A stretch of DNA of 64,000 nt from Erythrobacter sp. QSSC1-22B (GCF_001678665.1 NZ_LZRP01000002.1:62001-126000), one strand, 5' to 3'. Counted from the stretch's first letter, positions 35,986 through 45,622 are shown. Made by a program: numbers and translations. The notes: generated from the letters alone by a model not told the origin.

Positions 35986-37200
35986 ATGGCGACGGGAAAA
36001 ATCAGCAAGCGCACGGTCGATGCTTTGCATCCTTCGAAGACGAACCAGTTTCTCTGGGATGCCGGCCTGAAAGGGTTTGGAGCAAAGATCACGCCAGCTG
36101 GCGCAATTTCCTATGTGCTTCAGTTCCGAATGGGCGGCCGCGAGGCAAGCACGCGCCGCTACACCATTGGCCCGCATGGCTCACCGTGGACACCGACCAC
36201 GGCTCGACTGGAGGCGGAACGGCTCCTGATCCTGATCGCCCAAGGCGTGGATCCGGTTGATGCGGACAGGAAGAGGCGGCGCGAAGCAGTCGATCTCGCC
36301 TTCGACAACTACGCGTCGCATTTCGCACGCTCGTGCAAGGGAGAGGGCTGGAGCCGCATCGTCGAAAGGGTGATCCGGCTTCACCTCAAACCGGTCCTGC
36401 GCGGCAAGCCGCTACCCTCCATCGTCAGAGCCGACATCGTTGCGGTTCTCGATCAGATGCCAGTCGATCAAATCGCCAATCGCCGCAATGTGTTCGCAGT
36501 CATGCGCCGCCTGTTCCGATGGGCAGTCAGCCGCGGAGACCTGGATCGCAGTCCGATGGAAGGGATGGAAACACCGCCGCCGGTCAGACCGAGGGATCGT
36601 TGGCTGACCGATGAGGAACTGCGGCTCATCTGGAAGGCTACACCACAATGCCGCCCCTGTTTTGGACCGATTGTGCGTCTCCTGATCACCACGGGTCAGC
36701 GCCGAGAAGAAGTCTCGGGGATGGATTGGCTGGAACTCGACAGGACCGAGAGGTTCTGGACGCTTCCCGGTTCACGAACAAAAAATGGTGAGCCGAACAG
36801 CATCCCGCTAAATGAACTCGCGATCGCCGAACTCGACAAACAGGCCGGGGCCACGACCTGGCCGCGAAAGGGCCGGATTTTTGCGACCCGGAGTGGGGCC
36901 GGATTTTCAGGCTATGCGAAGGGCAAACTGAAGCTTGATGGTCTGGTCAGAGGCGCTGAGGGCGAACCGCTCCCGCCATGGCGACTTCATGACCTCAGGA
37001 GGACTGTAGCGACGAACTTCCAGAGGCTGGGAGTGAGATTCGAAGTAACCGAAGCTGTGCTTAACCATGTGAGTGGTTCGCGCGCGGGAGTAGCGGGTGT
37101 ATACCAACGGCATGACTGGAAAGAAGAGAAAATACAAGCCCTTAACGATTGGAATAATCATCTGAAGAAATTATTGCCACGAGGACATCTCTATTTATAA
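35986..37200 (+). CDS. Tyrosine recombinase (island integrase, DUF4102-type)
   Basis: A 404-residue P4-like integrase that would move the island by site-specific recombination. The N-terminal arm-binding domain has KTNQFLWDAGLKGFGAKITP, a core-binding domain follows, and the catalytic domain carries Arg239 in TGQRREE, Lys266 in RTKNGEP, His335-x-x-Arg338 in LHDLRRT, His361 in LNHVSG and the nucleophile Tyr373 in GVYQRHD. All catalytic residues are present, so it may be active. The start at 35986 (MATGKISKRT) is typical of the family. It marks the left boundary of the accessory region, but no tRNA gene lies beside it. Confidence 0.92.
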   Translation: MATGKISKRTVDALHPSKTNQFLWDAGLKGFGAKITPAGAISYVLQFRMGGREASTRRYTIGPHGSPWTPTTARLEAERLLILIAQGVDPVDADRKRRREAVDLAFDNYASHFARSCKGEGWSRIVERVIRLHLKPVLRGKPLPSIVRADIVAVLDQMPVDQIANRRNVFAVMRRLFRWAVSRGDLDRSPMEGMETPPPVRPRDRWLTDEELRLIWKATPQCRPCFGPIVRLLITTGQRREEVSGMDWLELDRTERFWTLPGSRTKNGEPNSIPLNELAIAELDKQAGATTWPRKGRIFATRSGAGFSGYAKGKLKLDGLVRGAEGEPLPPWRLHDLRRTVATNFQRLGVRFEVTEAVLNHVSGSRAGVAGVYQRHDWKEEKIQALNDWNNHLKKLLPRGHLYL

Positions 37201-37319
37201 TGGGATGCCCAAGGTCGCTTCCAGACCAACTCTGTGTCCGCCGTCAGCACCCATGGCACAGATTTGGGGTTGTGATTTAAGGAGGGTTTGGGTCTCGTCG
37301 TAGTGACGAAGGAACGAAG

Positions 37320-37706
37320 ATGAAACCCAAATCCTCCAATACAAAATCGCGCGCCAAGGCTCCTGCGGAAGCGGTGGTGAAGGATATCCGGCGGGCCACC
37401 CGGCGGCATTTCTCGGCAGAGGACAAGATCAGGATCGTGCTGGATGGCTTGCGCGGCGATGACAGTATCGCTGAGCTGTGCCGCAAAGAGGGCATCGCCC
37501 AGAGCCTGTATTACGTATGGTCGAAGGAGTTCATGGAAGCTGGCAAGCGCCGCCTGGCGGGTGATACTGCCCGTGCGGCGACGACCGACGAGGTGAAGGA
37601 TCTGCGGCGTGAGTCCCGCGATCTCAAGGAATGCGTGGCTGATCTGACGCTGGAGAACCGGTTGCTTAAAAAAAGCATGCTGGCGGATGGGGGCGACCAC
37701 GCATGA
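37320..37706 (+). CDS. IS3 transposase OrfA
   Basis: A 128-residue DNA-binding subunit with a helix-turn-helix (RHFSAEDKIRIVLDGLRGD, then SIAELCRKEGIAQSLYYVW) and a C-terminal leucine-zipper-like helix. An A7 run at 37668-37674 precedes the stop and could promote -1 frameshifting into OrfB, the usual way IS3 elements make the fused transposase. The stop overlaps the OrfB ATG (ATGA). Confidence 0.9.
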   Translation: MKPKSSNTKSRAKAPAEAVVKDIRRATRRHFSAEDKIRIVLDGLRGDDSIAELCRKEGIAQSLYYVWSKEFMEAGKRRLAGDTARAATTDEVKDLRRESRDLKECVADLTLENRLLKKSMLADGGDHA

Positions 37707-38611
37707 GGTATCCCGCCACCGAGAAGCTGGAGATCATCAGGCTGGTCGAGCAATCGCACCTGCCAGCGAAGCGGACGCTGGATCAGCTCGGCATCCCGCG
37801 ACGGACCTTTTACCGCTGGTATGACCGATACCGAGATGGCGGGCCGGAGGGGCTTGCCGATCGGCCATCGGTGCCGGGCCGGGTGTGGAACCGTATCCCG
37901 TCCGGGATCCAGGACCAGATCATCGAGCTGGCGCTGGAGCAGTCCGAGCTGAGCCCACGGGAGTTGACCGTGCGGTTCACCGACGAGAAGCGCTACTTCG
38001 TATCGGAGGCCACGGTTTACCGCCTGCTCAAGGCTCACGACCTGATCACCAGCCCCGCCTACGTGGTGATCAAGGCGGCGGATCGCTTCCACACCCAGAC
38101 GACCCGGGTGAACGAGATGTGGCAGACGGACTTTACCTACTTCAAGATCATCGGATGGGGTTGGATGTATCTATCGACGGTGCTGGATGATTACTCGCGC
38201 TACATTATCGCCTGGAAGCTGTGCAGCACGATGCGGGCCGAAGACGTCACCGACACGCTGGGTATGGCCTTGGCTGCGTCGGGCTGCGACCGGGCGCACG
38301 TTCGGCATCGCCCACGCCTGCTCTCGGACAACGGCCCCAGCTACATCGCCGACGAACTGGCGGACTACATCAAGGCGAACGCCATGAGCCATGTGCGCGG
38401 CGCTCCGTTCCACCCGCAGACGCAAGGCAAGATCGAGCGCTGGCACCAGACCCTGAAGAACCGCATCCTGCTAGAAAATTACTTCCTGCCAGGCGATCTG
38501 GAAACCCAGATCGAGGCGTTCGTCGAGCACTACAACCACCAGCGTTATCACGAGAGCCTGGACAATGTGACGCCCGCCGACGCATACTTCGGCCGCGCCG
38601 CAGCCCTCCTA

Positions 38612-39456
38612 GGATCAGGACCCATTAAAGGGATTCCCAGCGGCTCGATAATCTGATTCAATGGCAGCGCTAAGGTGGCGTTGTCATGAGTGATCTGATC
38701 TGGTTGTCGGCGGCGCAGATGCGCCGAATCGAGCCGTATTTCCCGCTGTCGCATGGAGTGCCGCGGGTCGATGATCGTCGGATCATTAGCGGGATCATCT
38801 TTGTGATCAGGAACGGGTTGCGCTGGCGTGATGCGCCGCGCGAGTATGGTCCGCACAAAACGATCTACAACCGGTTCATCCGCTGGAGCCGGATGGGCGT
38901 GTTCAACAAGATCTTTGCCGCATTGGCTGCGAGGGGCGGCAAGCCGGATCAGCTGATGATCGATGCCACGCATCTCAAGGCTCACCGAACAGCTGCCAGC
39001 CTCTTAAAAAAGGGGCTCTTCCCAGACGTATCGGACGCACCAAGGGCGGTCTGAACTCAAAGCTTCATGCGGTCTGCGATGGTCAGGGGCGACCTCTGAT
39101 CATGCTCCTGAGCGAAGGTCAGATGAGCGACTTCAAGGGGGCTGCGCTGATGCTCGATGCCTTCCCCAGGGCCAAGGCCCTGCTCGGCGATAAAGGCTAT
39201 GATGCTGACTGGTTCCGCGCTGCTCTTGCCGACCGTGGGATCACCGCTTGCATCCCGTCAAAAGCCAATCGGAGGGTGCATATCCCGCACGATCGCACAC
39301 TCTATCGCCAGCGCCACAGGGTCGAGAACATGTTCGGCAAACTGAAGGACTGGCGCCGCATCCACACCCGATACGACCGCTGCGCCCACACCTTCATGTC
39401 CGCAATCTGTATCGCTGCAACCGTCATCTTCTGGCTCGATCAATGAGTCCTGAGCC
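38612..39456 (+). mobile_element. IS5-family (IS427-like) insertion sequence
   Basis: An 845-bp element with terminal inverted repeats GG(A/C)TCAGGAC(C/T)CATT and flanked by TA on both sides (38610-38611 and 39457-39458), a target duplication. Its insertion point is proven by the clean restoration of the surrounding IS3 orfB. One transposase is encoded through a frameshift. It appears intact and recent. Confidence 0.92.
38686..39446 (+). CDS. IS5-family transposase made by -1 ribosomal frameshift
   Basis: The first frame (38686-39054) encodes the N-terminal part, with WRDAPREYGPHKTIYNRF and the first DDE aspartate in LMIDATHLKAH. The canonical slippery heptamer A-AAA-AAG at 39006-39012 lies in the correct phase, and after a -1 shift the reading continues from 39012 as RIGRTKGGLNSKLHAVCDG to the stop at 39446, with LGDKGYDADWF and the final RHRVENMFGKLKDWRR supplying the remaining acidic residues. 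This two-frame layout is typical of the IS427 group. Confidence 0.88.
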
Positions 39457-39574
39457 TAAAACAGCGAGAAAGGATCAAACGACAGACCATCGAATATCGG
39501 CGCTCGCAGCACCGCAGGATCGCCGCCTAAACATCAAACCCCAGACGAGGCCCACGCTCCGCTAATTTACGCCA

Positions 39575-39896
39575 CGAGTTGTGCCAAATGTTCTGACGAC
39601 GGACAGATGCTCGACGCGATATCTGACCTCAAGCTCTGAGCACAGAAACCACCTGAAGCCATGCCAGTCCCTCCGAACGCCGTCCCAGCCTGAACGAACG
39701 TCAACTTTCGGGATCGGCTCGCGACCTCTCGAATGACCGAGATTGGGGCGCAGAGCCGACATGAACCTGCTGAAGGGTCGCTGTGATCCGTCTTCATGCT
39801 ACGCGGCGCAAGCCTCCTACCACAAAATCTCGCCCCAGCCTTAGCCCCACCGGATCAACGCTGTGCCCCAGTCCAATGGAGATGTGTGTCTACACC
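39575..39896. other. Stretch without a recognisable gene
   Basis: Open frames on the minus strand here (for example 39567-39797) show no ribosome-binding site, no domain and unnatural composition. The DNA lies between the IS3 right end and an IS5 remnant and is most likely recombined debris. Confidence 0.5.
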
Positions 39897-40390
39897 TCAA
39901 CCCCGAGCCGTTTGAGCTGGCTCCGAGGCCTCGAATTCTTTGCCGATGCGTCGGTTTCGGTTGATCCAGGCGAGGAAACGCTCGACGACCCAGCGCCTCG
40001 GCTGAACCGCAAAGCCGACCTGATCAGGTTTACGGCTAACGATCTCGACGGCGATCGATTTGGCGTTCGCGACTGTATCTCCGGCATAGCCGCTGTCTGC
40101 GAACAGCTTTTCGACGAACGGGAAGGATGACCGCGATTGCTTGAGCAAAGGGACCGCTCCGTCGCGATCTTGGATCCCGGCCTCGTGCGGTTCGAGCATG
40201 AGACCGCGACCGTCCGTGTCGACCAGCGCGTGGCGCTTCCTGTCCTTGATCTTCTTACCCGCGTCATAGCCTCTTGGCCCGGCGCTTTCGGTCGTCTTGA
40301 CGCTCTGGCTGTCGATAATAGCGGCGCTCGGGCTCGCCTCGCGCCCCACTCGCTCGCGGTCCTCCATCACCAGATAATGGCTGCAGTCGG
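39897..40390 (-). pseudogene. IS5-family transposase remnant
   Basis: The minus strand encodes HYLVMEDRERVGREASPS, then IIDSQSVKTTE and GPRGYDAGKKIKDRKRHALVDT, FADSGYAGDT and RRWVVERFLAWINRNRR: the second half of an IS5/IS1182-like transposase with its DDE residues. The first 80-100 residues are missing and the C-terminus departs from the family after GKEFEAS, so it is truncated at both ends. It differs from the intact IS5 element upstream and did not arise from it directly. Confidence 0.85.
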
Positions 40391-40588
40391 ACGCCCCAGG
40401 CGCAAATTGAACTTACCTACAGCAAACAAAATGCTAGCCGCAGCGCACACGAATATCAGCGGTGTCGGATGTGGGGAACGGCGTCTTAGAAGGACGTCGT
40501 TGGCATTTTTTATGGACATGGCCGGTTCGCGCGCCGGCAACGTCGGCTCGGTAATGCGTGGCTCTTCCAGTTGCATCGTGGGTCTCAT
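40391..40588 (-). pseudogene. Truncated membrane-protein fragment downstream of the catabolic operon
   Basis: An ATG at 40588 opens a frame (MRPTMQLEEPRITEPTL) with one hydrophobic segment, PLIFVCAAASILFAVG, which runs into the IS5 remnant after about 65 codons. It lies about 100 bases past the aldehyde dehydrogenase stop on the same strand. It may be the start of a fourth operon gene cut off by recombination. The family is not recognised and it may not be a gene at all. Confidence 0.3.
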
Positions 40589-40689
40589 CTAGCCAGCCGG
40601 TTTGTCACGGGGCTTGGACGGGATGCCGATCCCGCAGCGATGTCGCGCCCCGGGCCGCATCCACCGAGCTCATGTTGAACAGCGGTAGC

Positions 40690-42162
40690 CTATTGCTGGC
40701 CTAACGCAGCAGCGACCATCGCTTCGGCCTTGCTGTAGGGCGCGTAGAACGCGTCAATGTGATCGGGCTCGTCCCCTCTGACCACGATGCCTCGTGGATT
40801 GGAGAATTCCCTAAAGCCTTCGATCCCGTGATGCCTGCCCATGCCGCTGTTGCCGCTGCCGCCGAAAGCGAGCGAAGGCAGGCCCCCCTGAAGTGCGCAT
40901 GTGTTGACCGCGGCGCCGCCGGAACTCGTCCCGGAGAGGACGCGATCCGTCTGCTCGGGGTCGCTACCGAACACATAAAGCCCCAAAGGCCGTTCGCCGG
41001 AATTTATGTGGGCAATGGCGTCCTCCAGATCATCGTAGGGCACGACAGGCAAGAGCGGCCCGAAGATCTCCTCACGCATCATCTGCAGATCTGCCGGCGG
41101 GTTTATGATGAGCGAAATCGGCATCCGGCGCGTTTCGCGATCAATGGTTCCATCATCTTCGAGTTGGATGATCTCGACTTGGCGCTCTTCAGCCTCCGAG
41201 AGCATTCCCTCAATGCGACTCAGGTGGCGATCGCTGATAATGCCTGTGCAATCATCACTCTTGGAATAGTCGGGCGCTGCCCGATCCATGAACTTGCGCG
41301 CCTCCTGAACGAACCCGTCAACATCGTCTCGCGGAACAAGCGCGTAGTCAACGCTGATGCACATTTGCCCGTTTTTGATCAGCTTGGTGCCGATTATGGA
41401 CTCGATGTTCTTTGCGTTGATCGACCCTGGCGTCAGGACGGCAGGACACTTGCCGCCGAGTTCCAAGGTGACCGGCGTGAGGTTCTGGGCTGCCGCAGCC
41501 ATGACCTGTCGGCCGACGTCCGGGCTCCCGGTGTAGAGGAGATGGTCGAAAGGTGTCGCAGCGAATGCGCGCGAAAGTTCAAGACCACCCGTTGTCACAT
41601 GGACCAGATTAGGGTCGTAGGTCGCCTTGACCATCTCGGCGACCAGTTCCGCACACGCAGGGGCGAATTCCGAAGGTTTGATGATGACCCGATTGCCGGC
41701 CCCCAGCATTTCGGCAAGCGGTCCGAGTGCGATGTCGATCGGGAAGTTCCAAGGCACGATGTTGCCTACCACGCCTTTCGGCTCATGCCGAATGAAGGCC
41801 TTGGAATCCGATAGTGCGGCGGGGTCGATTTCGCGCGATATGGGTGCCATCCACCTCTCGAGGTTCTCGAGCACGAATTGGGCGCGACCCACGATGCCGA
41901 GCATCTCGATGAGATCCGACGCGCCTGCGGGATGGTGCCCAAAGTCACTGGATAGGGCCTCGCGGATACGGGCCCTATTGCCCACCAGCATTCCCATCAG
42001 CGCCTGGATGCGCTCTGAGCGAACGGCCAGCGTGGGATATCGTTCGGCAGCGAACGCCTTGCGCTGGTCGGCAAACGCGGTTCGCAATCCCTTCAGAGCC
42101 GACCCATCGTCATTTACCGAGGATACCGTTGCGACCTGTTCGGTTTGTGTCAGTATGGACAT
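40690..42162 (-). CDS. Aldehyde dehydrogenase, coniferyl-aldehyde dehydrogenase type
   Basis: A 490-residue NAD(P)-dependent enzyme. Catalytic Glu is in TLELGGKCPAVL and Cys in KNGQMCISVDYALVP, with NFPIDIALGPLAEMLGAGN and REEIFGPLLPV as family markers. The absence of the usual FxxxGQ before Cys and the C-terminal SGMGRHHGIEGFREFSN place it with the coniferyl-aldehyde/long-chain class that often acts on aromatic or fatty aldehydes. It is the third gene of the monooxygenase operon, 11 bases after the SDR gene, and would oxidise an aldehyde formed in that pathway. Confidence 0.9.
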   Translation of the reverse strand: MSILTQTEQVATVSSVNDDGSALKGLRTAFADQRKAFAAERYPTLAVRSERIQALMGMLVGNRARIREALSSDFGHHPAGASDLIEMLGIVGRAQFVLENLERWMAPISREIDPAALSDSKAFIRHEPKGVVGNIVPWNFPIDIALGPLAEMLGAGNRVIIKPSEFAPACAELVAEMVKATYDPNLVHVTTGGLELSRAFAATPFDHLLYTGSPDVGRQVMAAAAQNLTPVTLELGGKCPAVLTPGSINAKNIESIIGTKLIKNGQMCISVDYALVPRDDVDGFVQEARKFMDRAAPDYSKSDDCTGIISDRHLSRIEGMLSEAEERQVEIIQLEDDGTIDRETRRMPISLIINPPADLQMMREEIFGPLLPVVPYDDLEDAIAHINSGERPLGLYVFGSDPEQTDRVLSGTSSGGAAVNTCALQGGLPSLAFGGSGNSGMGRHHGIEGFREFSNPRGIVVRGDEPDHIDAFYAPYSKAEAMVAAALGQQ

Positions 42163-42173
42163 CGATCGCTCTC

Positions 42174-42989
42174 CTAGCTGGTCTGATCGGCCATGGCGGC
42201 CATCTGTTTCGCGAGTTCGGTGCGCTCTTCACGCACAGTCTCGGGGTCGTCGACGACCTGGCGATGAAATTCTCGCAGGTCTTCTGGAACATACCAGTGC
42301 AGGCGATCACTCGCATAAGCCTGCCAGACGGTATCAGCCACTTCAGCAGGTTGGACCAGCCGCCACATCCCTTCCTCGGGCGCCATCGCACGCATTCCAT
42401 CCGAAAGGATCGGCGTGTCGATGAGACCGGGCAGAAGGTCGGCAGCCCGGATGTCATGACGTTTGAGTTCAATGGACAACGCTTCGACTAGCCCACGCAC
42501 CGCATGCTTCGTCGCGGAATAGATCCCGATGCCGGCGGTCCCCCAGATCGCCGACGAGGATGCGTTCACGAGACACAGGGAATTGGGCGTCTCCTTCAGC
42601 AACGGCATCGCTGCCCTGATGCCGATCATCACACCCAGGAAATTAACGTTCACGACTTGCATGATCTCGTCCCATGCCATCTCGTCGAACATTCCGCCGG
42701 TTCCCGTTATTCCGGCATTGGAGAACATCAGGTCGAGGTTGCCACCAGAGGCAAACCCGAACGCTTCCACCGCTTCCTGGAACGCCGCGGCATCCGTTAC
42801 GTCAAGCGTCCGGAAGATCCCTTTTTCAGCACCGATCTCGACCTTGAGTGTATCCAGTCCATCTTGGGCAATATCGAAAGCCCCCACAAACCACCCTTCG
42901 CGGGCGAACTTCATAGCAGTCGCCCGGCCCATGCCGGATCCCGCCCCGGTGATGAAGATCGATTTGCACGCATCTGACGAAGCCATCAC
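42174..42989 (-). CDS. Short-chain dehydrogenase/reductase
   Basis: A 271-residue classical SDR. The cofactor loop TGAGSGMGRA, NAG in LMFSNAGITG, the catalytic Ser in VNASSSAIWG and YSATK (Tyr-x-x-x-Lys) are all present. Asp at the end of the second strand (GAFDIAQDG) suggests NAD preference. In this operon it could oxidise an alcohol to the ketone used by the monooxygenase, or handle a hydrolysis product. Its ATG overlaps the monooxygenase stop (ATGA). Confidence 0.9.
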   Translation of the reverse strand: MMASSDACKSIFITGAGSGMGRATAMKFAREGWFVGAFDIAQDGLDTLKVEIGAEKGIFRTLDVTDAAAFQEAVEAFGFASGGNLDLMFSNAGITGTGGMFDEMAWDEIMQVVNVNFLGVMIGIRAAMPLLKETPNSLCLVNASSSAIWGTAGIGIYSATKHAVRGLVEALSIELKRHDIRAADLLPGLIDTPILSDGMRAMAPEEGMWRLVQPAEVADTVWQAYASDRLHWYVPEDLREFHRQVVDDPETVREERTELAKQMAAMADQTS

Positions 42990-44812
42990 GTATTCTCCTT
43001 TTTCGGCGTTGAGCCTCCGTCAAGTTCCAGACCTTCGAATTCGCCGTTCGCACGCCAATCCTTCAGGATTTCAATAAAGGCCAATGGCCCTCCACCGAAG
43101 GGCATGCTCCTTGCTGCGAGATCGAGCCTCCCGCCCTCATTGTTGTAATATCCCGGAGTGCAGGCTTCGAGGAACTCGATCCGATCGCCGCTGAGTTCGA
43201 CGATCTTGTCCGTCCATTCCTCTTCGGCTGATGCAGAGGCTTCGACACGCTTGATGCCGCGCTCCAAGCATTCCTGAACGATATGTGCCAAGTGCTCAGA
43301 TTGGACCGACAGCATGTGCGGAAAATTCACCGACATCCCTGACTGTGCTTGGCTGATAAAAAAGATGTTCGGAAACCCGCGGGCATGCAACCCATGGAAG
43401 GTCGACATTCCCTCGCTCCATTTCTCCGGGAGAGTTAGTCCATCGACTCCGCGAAGATCGAAACCTGCACGTTTGGCGAAATCGGATGCGACTTCGAATC
43501 CGGTCGCATAGATGATGCAATCGACCTCGTGTTCCTCCCCGTCGACGACGAGACCCTTAATGGTTACTTTTTCAACGCCCAACCCCTGGGTGTCGACCAA
43601 GGTCACGTTTTCACGATTAAAAGTCGGTAGATACTCGTCATGGAAGCAAGGGCGCTTGCAGTATAGGCTGAACCATGGCTTCAAAGCCTCTGCGGTCTCT
43701 TTGTCGTCGACGATCGTCTCGATGCGCTCGCGTATCTGGACCATCTTTTCGTAATCGGCCTCCTCCAGCAGTTTTGCTGCTTCGGAAACCGGTCGTCCAG
43801 CAGCGAGCTTTCCGCGCACGGCGTTAGCAAGAACCGTCCAGCCGTCATCCACCTCGTTTTCGATGTCGAGACGATCGGTGAACTGAGCTGTGAAACTTTC
43901 GATCCTGCGCTTCTGCCAGCCTGGCGTCAGGTTGGACGCCCACTCAGGGTCAGTCGGAGCGTTGTTCCGGGCATCGACCGAGGATGGTGTGCGCTGGAAG
44001 ACGTAAAGATGCTCGGCGTCCCTGGCGGTGGGCGGAACGCATTGAATGGCCGTCGCCCCCGTCCCGATGATGGCCACCCGTTTGTCTGAAAGATTCGTCA
44101 TCGGTTCCGTCGCACTACCGCCGGTGTAATTATAGTCCCAACGACTGGTATGAAACGAGTGCCCTTTGAAGTCTTCGATACCCTGAATTGCCGGCAGTTT
44201 GGGCTTATTCAGCGGCCCGGTGGTCAATACCACGAAGCGGGCGCCGATGTTGTCGTTGCGGTTGGTCTCAATCCGCCACATGCAGGTTTCTTCGTGCCAT
44301 ATGACCGATGTCACCTGGGTAGAAAAAAGGGCGAGATCGTAGAGCCCGAAATGCTTGGCGATGCGCTGCGAATGTTCGCGTATCTCGGCAGCCTTGGAAT
44401 ACCGTTCCTTGGGCATGTAGTCGGTCTCTTCCAACAACGGGAAATAGACATACGACTCCACATCGCATGCCGCGCCGGGATAACGGTTCCAATACCAAGT
44501 TCCGCCGACATCCCCGCCGACCTCGATGATGCGTATGCGCTCGACGCCTGCTTCGCGCAGCCGGGCCGCCGTCATCAGACCGCCGAAGCCTCCGCCGACA
44601 ATGAGGACGTCGACCTCATCGTCCACTGGGTCGCGGGAAATGGCATCGGCGTAAGGATCGTCGAGCATCTGCGTGAAATCGGCGCGCATATCGCGATACG
44701 AACGAGGCGACTTGCTGGGATCACGACGACCGCGTTCCAGACTGTATCGCTCCTTCAGCGCCTCAATATCTATGGCCTGCGCAGTCGCAGTCACTTGGTC
44801 AGTCATTACCAT
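42986..44812 (-). CDS. Baeyer-Villiger-type flavin monooxygenase
   Basis: A 608-residue FAD/NADPH enzyme. The FAD loop is VGGGFGG (residues 72-78), the Baeyer-Villiger fingerprint FKGHSFHTSRWD runs from Phe215 to Asp226, and the NADPH loop is IGTGATAIQ. The 40-70-residue N-terminal extension with FTQMLDDPYAD resembles cyclododecanone, steroid or cyclopentadecanone monooxygenases. It should insert oxygen next to a ketone to form an ester or lactone. It is the first gene of a three-gene operon whose promoter region contains the shared palindrome; tetR is divergent. Confidence 0.9.
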   Translation of the reverse strand: MVMTDQVTATAQAIDIEALKERYSLERGRRDPSKSPRSYRDMRADFTQMLDDPYADAISRDPVDDEVDVLIVGGGFGGLMTAARLREAGVERIRIIEVGGDVGGTWYWNRYPGAACDVESYVYFPLLEETDYMPKERYSKAAEIREHSQRIAKHFGLYDLALFSTQVTSVIWHEETCMWRIETNRNDNIGARFVVLTTGPLNKPKLPAIQGIEDFKGHSFHTSRWDYNYTGGSATEPMTNLSDKRVAIIGTGATAIQCVPPTARDAEHLYVFQRTPSSVDARNNAPTDPEWASNLTPGWQKRRIESFTAQFTDRLDIENEVDDGWTVLANAVRGKLAAGRPVSEAAKLLEEADYEKMVQIRERIETIVDDKETAEALKPWFSLYCKRPCFHDEYLPTFNRENVTLVDTQGLGVEKVTIKGLVVDGEEHEVDCIIYATGFEVASDFAKRAGFDLRGVDGLTLPEKWSEGMSTFHGLHARGFPNIFFISQAQSGMSVNFPHMLSVQSEHLAHIVQECLERGIKRVEASASAEEEWTDKIVELSGDRIEFLEACTPGYYNNEGGRLDLAARSMPFGGGPLAFIEILKDWRANGEFEGLELDGGSTPKKENT

Positions 44813-44870
44813 TCCTCTCCGGCGGGCTGGATTCTACGATCCTTCGCCCTTTGGACTGCCACGTTTATTT

Positions 44871-44888
44871 TTCTAGTGCAAGTTAGAA
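44871..44888. promoter_or_regulatory. Putative TetR operator, copy 1
   Basis: TTCTAGTGCAAGTTAGAA, an 18-bp sequence with inverted ends TTCTA and TAGAA, lies between the divergent monooxygenase and tetR genes. One base differs from the copy at 49815-49832. Its position suits an operator that lets TetR control both its own gene and the operon. Confidence 0.7.
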
Positions 44889-44944
44889 TTATCAATCCAG
44901 CGTCCTGCCTTGTATGGATAGGCAGACCGGTTAGTGACAGACGA

Positions 44945-45586
44945 ATGAAACCAATCGCAAGCGATACTGACAAGATTCCAGCCGATGCGACTGCCGCCAA
45001 ACCAGTCGCCAGCAGCGCGAAATCCGTGCGCAAACGGCTGCAGATCGTGCGTGCTGCAACCGAGATTATAAACCGCAAGGGGTATGCGCTGGCGACAATG
45101 ACAGAGATCGCCGCGAAGCTGGGTCTTCGCGACGCCACGCTCTACTATTATTACTCCAGCAAGCAGTCTCTGGCATACGCCTGCCATCTGGCATCGCTCC
45201 AACGCATCGAACGACTGCTCGACGAAGCCGAAACAAGCGACGGCTCAGGCCTTCAACAACTGCGCCTATACATCCACAGCTTGTTGGAGGACGGCGCCAA
45301 GAACGGATCGCAGCTATACGTCGGGGATTACTCCTACCTTGAGGATAGCGAACGTGACGAGATCGCGACCCGAGCAAGCAAACTGGAAAGCCGGATCGAG
45401 CAGATCCTGCAAAGCGGCGTTTGCGATGGATCCATCGTGCCCTGCGATGCTCGCCTCGTTTCGCAACTGATCATTGGGATGCTGATCTGGCTGGCACGAT
45501 GGACCTGGAGCGTGGAGAACATAACTGTGGACGGCCTGATGCAGGCGATCGGTGTGGCGAGCCTCGATGGGCTTGAGAAGAAATAG
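44945..45586 (+). CDS. TetR-family transcriptional regulator
   Basis: A 213-residue repressor. After a polar 35-residue N-terminus, the helix-turn-helix domain reads IVRAATEIINRKGYALATM, then EIAAKLGLRDATLYYYYSSK, the standard TetR pattern. The C-terminal ligand domain is all helical and poorly conserved, as usual. It is divergent from the monooxygenase operon with the palindrome between them, which is the usual layout for a local, ligand-released repressor. The open frame extends upstream of 44945 without similarity. Confidence 0.9.
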   Translation: MKPIASDTDKIPADATAAKPVASSAKSVRKRLQIVRAATEIINRKGYALATMTEIAAKLGLRDATLYYYYSSKQSLAYACHLASLQRIERLLDEAETSDGSGLQQLRLYIHSLLEDGAKNGSQLYVGDYSYLEDSERDEIATRASKLESRIEQILQSGVCDGSIVPCDARLVSQLIIGMLIWLARWTWSVENITVDGLMQAIGVASLDGLEKK

Positions 45587-45622
45587 GCCAACCGAGTAGA
45601 GCGAAGGCTTGGGGCGGCGCCC

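Larger units (their letters stand above)
37703..39530 (+). pseudogene. IS3 transposase OrfB, split by the IS5-family insertion
   Basis: The DDE integrase domain is complete up to residue 303: Asp in WQTDFTYF, Asp in LLSDNGPSY and Glu in GKIERWHQT. At 38611 the frame enters the inserted element and ends at 38656 after an alien tail. Joining 38611 to 39459 (removing the insert plus one TA copy) restores the frame and adds KQRERIKRQTIEYRR and on to a TAA at 39530, giving 326 residues. The gene is therefore disrupted but otherwise undamaged. Confidence 0.9.
37271..39574 (+). mobile_element. IS3-family insertion sequence, interrupted by an IS5-family element
   Basis: The ends are approximate: left TGTGATTTAAGG at 37271 and right ...TTTACGCCA at 39574 form imperfect inverted repeats that share TGGG(T/C)CTCGTC inside. 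Without the 845-bp insert and its TA duplication the element would be about 1.46 kb, normal for IS3. It carries orfA and orfB overlapping in the -1 frame. No flanking target duplication was recognised, so the outer ends need checking. Confidence 0.8.
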
